From Pleionea sp052032335 (GTDB taxonomy: Bacteria; Pseudomonadota; Gammaproteobacteria; Enterobacterales; Kangiellaceae), in the NCBI GenBank assembly GCA_052032335.1, contig JBPEWV010000005.1, positions 1 to 16,201 of the forward strand: a stretch of DNA of 16,201 nt, read 5' to 3'. Shown piece after piece: positions 15,306 through 16,201 of the stretch. The first letter of the stretch is position 1. Each line of letters begins with the position of its first letter. A program made the translations under genes and the position numbers. The notes beneath the pieces are model-generated. The model was not told the DNA's origin. It worked only from the letters and a program-made list of their open reading frames with translations, and did not search any database.

Positions 15306-15440
15306 ATGAGTAAATTAACGCATATAACAAAACATCCAGAATTAAAAAGAAAACACAAAGCGTACACGCTGGATAAACACACTGTTCAGATTTTACACAG
15401 AACTTTATACAGGCAGTTTCATCACCTGTATAAAAAATAA
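15306..15440 (+). CDS. Possible 44-residue, strongly basic small protein
   Basis: This is a short frame starting with MSKLTHITKHPELKRK, with eight lysines, three arginines and seven histidines against only two acidic residues. No membrane segment or cysteine. There is no Shine-Dalgarno sequence ahead of the ATG, and the preceding terminator would cut it off from the upstream gene, so it may be a chance frame. Its codons look reasonable for this genome. A 10-bp dyad (15404-15434) overlaps its last codons. Confidence 0.22.
   Translation: MSKLTHITKHPELKRKHKAYTLDKHTVQILHRTLYRQFHHLYKK
15404..15434. repeat. Perfect 10-bp inverted repeat
   Basis: TTTATACAGG (15404-15413) and CCTGTATAAA (15425-15434) around an 11-base spacer. 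Neither strand has a T run after it, so it is not a standard intrinsic terminator. It could be a protein-binding dyad or an RNA hairpin. Confidence 0.6.
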
Positions 15441-15499
15441 ACTATCAAAATCTGATCTGTGCGGCACAATGCGGCTCGACACGTGGAATAGGTTGCCTT

Positions 15500-15536
15500 A
15501 AAAAAAAAGAGTGTTTTACCAATTGATAAAACACTC
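15500..15536 (-). terminator. Minus-strand intrinsic terminator without an obvious gene ahead of it
   Basis: GAGTGTTTTA (15509-15518) and TAAAACACTC (15527-15536) form a perfect 10-bp stem with an 8-base loop. Nine A residues (15500-15508) lie on its left side, which become a T run when read on the minus strand. No minus-strand coding frame of credible size lies between it and 16121. Confidence 0.85.
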
Positions 15537-15714
15537 CAAGAATTGTCAACACACCAAAATACACCAAACAATTAACATCGCCGTCCGTAGCTAACCTTAT
15601 CCCTGCTCAACAATTTGTCATTAATTGAACCTCATCCTTGATGCAAAATTGCGCTCCTTCGTCTGCCTGAGTGTTCGATTCAATAATGACGATCACTGTT
15701 TGCTATATTGCCAA

Positions 15715-15784
15715 GTTGATACGGTGTTTATCCTTAACGCCAAAATTTGTCCGTTCTCCTTAACTCAAAACGGTCTGTATCAAC
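15715..15784 (+). other. Possible three-stem RNA structure
   Basis: GTTGATAC (15715-15722) pairs with GTATCAAC (15777-15784). Enclosed by it, directly adjacent, GGTGTT (15723-15728) pairs with AACGCC (15736-15741) with one G-U pair, and CCGTT (15751-15755) pairs with AACGG (15769-15773). Together they draw a three-way junction of 70 bases on the plus strand. Found by eye, without energy calculation. Confidence 0.25.
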
Positions 15785-15830
15785 CCGACGAGTGCATAGT
15801 ACGAAAAAGCAGTGTTGACTCGCTCACAAG

Positions 15831-15862
15831 TTTCGGACATTGAATATCAATTTTCGGACATT
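15831..15862. repeat. 11-bp direct repeat, two copies 21 bp apart
   Basis: TTTCGGACATT occurs at 15831-15841 and 15852-15862, two helical turns apart. It could be a binding site pair, the end of a lost insertion element, or a seven-codon duplication inside the decayed frame. Confidence 0.6.
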
Positions 15863-16120
15863 AATTTTTTACCTTTATATATCAATAACTTAGAACCAGT
15901 AAAACTTTCAGCCAATGACAATTTGGCCGGATTTATTTTTGAACAATTGGACAACCCCAACGCCTATCATTCAAGATTTTCAGGCTGAACCCGACCAACT
16001 GGTTGTTTTTTATACTAATTCAAAACGCATATTCTGTATTATTTTTAATCAACATTGGTATTTAAGAGTCAAGACATACTATTTTACCGACCACCCATTA
16101 TGATTGTTTTTTGCACAACC

Positions 16121-16201
16121 TTAAAAAATCGGATGAATGGCCAAATCGAAGTCAATCGTCATTTGGTCTTTATTGATGGCTTCGTTTAAAGACAATTGAA
16201 T
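16121..16201 (-). CDS. Possible C-terminal end of a minus-strand gene entering from the right edge
   Basis: Reading the minus strand from the window edge, 26 codons stay open to a TAA at 16123-16121 and give a tail containing SLNEAINKDQMTIDFDLA. The composition is protein-like, but the stretch is too short to name or to trust. The opposite strand has no frame leaving the window here. Confidence 0.3.
   Translation of the reverse strand: MQLSLNEAINKDQMTIDFDLAIHPIF

Larger units (their letters stand above)
15625..16103 (+). pseudogene. Possible decayed gene: coding-like fragments in three successive plus-strand frames
   Basis: Three overlapping stretches look like protein in codon choice but sit in different frames. 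They are about 15625-15843 (ending LTQNGLYQPDECIVRK...), 15812-15988 (containing NDNLAGFIFEQLDNPNAY) and about 15981-16103 (QAEPDQLVVFYTNSKR to the stop). GAC, AAC, GCC and CAA codons in them resemble those of real genes nearby. None has a convincing ribosome site. Joined, they would need two frame changes, so the likely reading is a degenerate gene of unknown family. Chance frames in AT-rich DNA are the alternative. Confidence 0.25.

Noticed and set aside
15191..15382. 63-codon minus-strand frame.
   Set aside because: It runs through the plus-strand terminator hairpin and has no ribosome site.
15715..15784. Integron attC site.
   Set aside because: The arms do not fit the GTTRRRY/RYYYAAC core boxes, and no integrase or cassette gene is present.

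Overview
This is an ordinary-looking chromosomal stretch of about 40-45% GC. It most likely comes from a marine gammaproteobacterium. The evidence is a proBA operon in gammaproteobacterial order, a MarR regulator of the CosR/EctR type, a C-terminal GlyGly-CTERM (rhombosortase) tail on an exported peptidase, and a dense set of secreted hydrolases with PPC and Calx-beta domains. A Kangiella/Aliikangiella-like host would fit, but that is inference; no rRNA or marker gene is present to fix it.

Region 1 (1-2625, minus strand) is a compact operon read right to left. It holds a 58-residue single-pass membrane protein, a 121-residue two-pass membrane protein, proB (glutamate 5-kinase) and proA (glutamyl-phosphate reductase, cut by the left edge). 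The genes are 1 base apart or overlap by 4 bases. The small membrane genes upstream of proB are not part of textbook proBA.

Region 2 (2626-3857, plus strand) starts with an intergenic region carrying two overlapping, oppositely directed promoter candidates and a 16-bp palindrome. It is followed by a MarR-family regulator and a membrane-anchored glutaredoxin-like protein. A strong bidirectional terminator (3882-3905) separates this from region 3.

Region 3 (3927-10705) carries exported enzymes. In order they are a minus-strand M28 zinc aminopeptidase with two Calx-beta domains and a GlyGly-CTERM tail, a CPBP/Abi-type intramembrane protease, an exported metallo-beta-lactamase-fold hydrolase, and an astacin-type metalloprotease with an EF-hand-like loop, leucine-rich segment and three PPC domains.

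Region 4 (11129-14421) has a two-gene unit, a secreted alpha/beta hydrolase (lipase-like) followed 10 bases later by a periplasmic DUF4785-like protein, closed by a good terminator. Convergent to it is a lipoprotein with a transglutaminase-like domain and TPR repeats.

Region 5 (14422-16201) has one small secreted four-cysteine protein, then about 930 bases with no convincing intact gene. That stretch holds a possible 44-codon basic sORF, a perfect 10-bp dyad, an intrinsic terminator facing the minus strand with no obvious gene ahead of it, a pair of 11-bp direct repeats 21 bp apart, and reading-frame fragments in three frames that resemble a decayed gene. A minus-strand gene may end at 16121.

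Functionally the window reads as proline (possibly osmolyte) synthesis with a divergent regulator, next to genes for scavenging extracellular protein and lipid. I see no CRISPR array, phage module, toxin-antitoxin pair or intact mobile element. The best candidates for something undescribed are the two small membrane genes fused into the proBA operon, the hydrolase/DUF4785-like pair, and the structured right-hand intergenic region.
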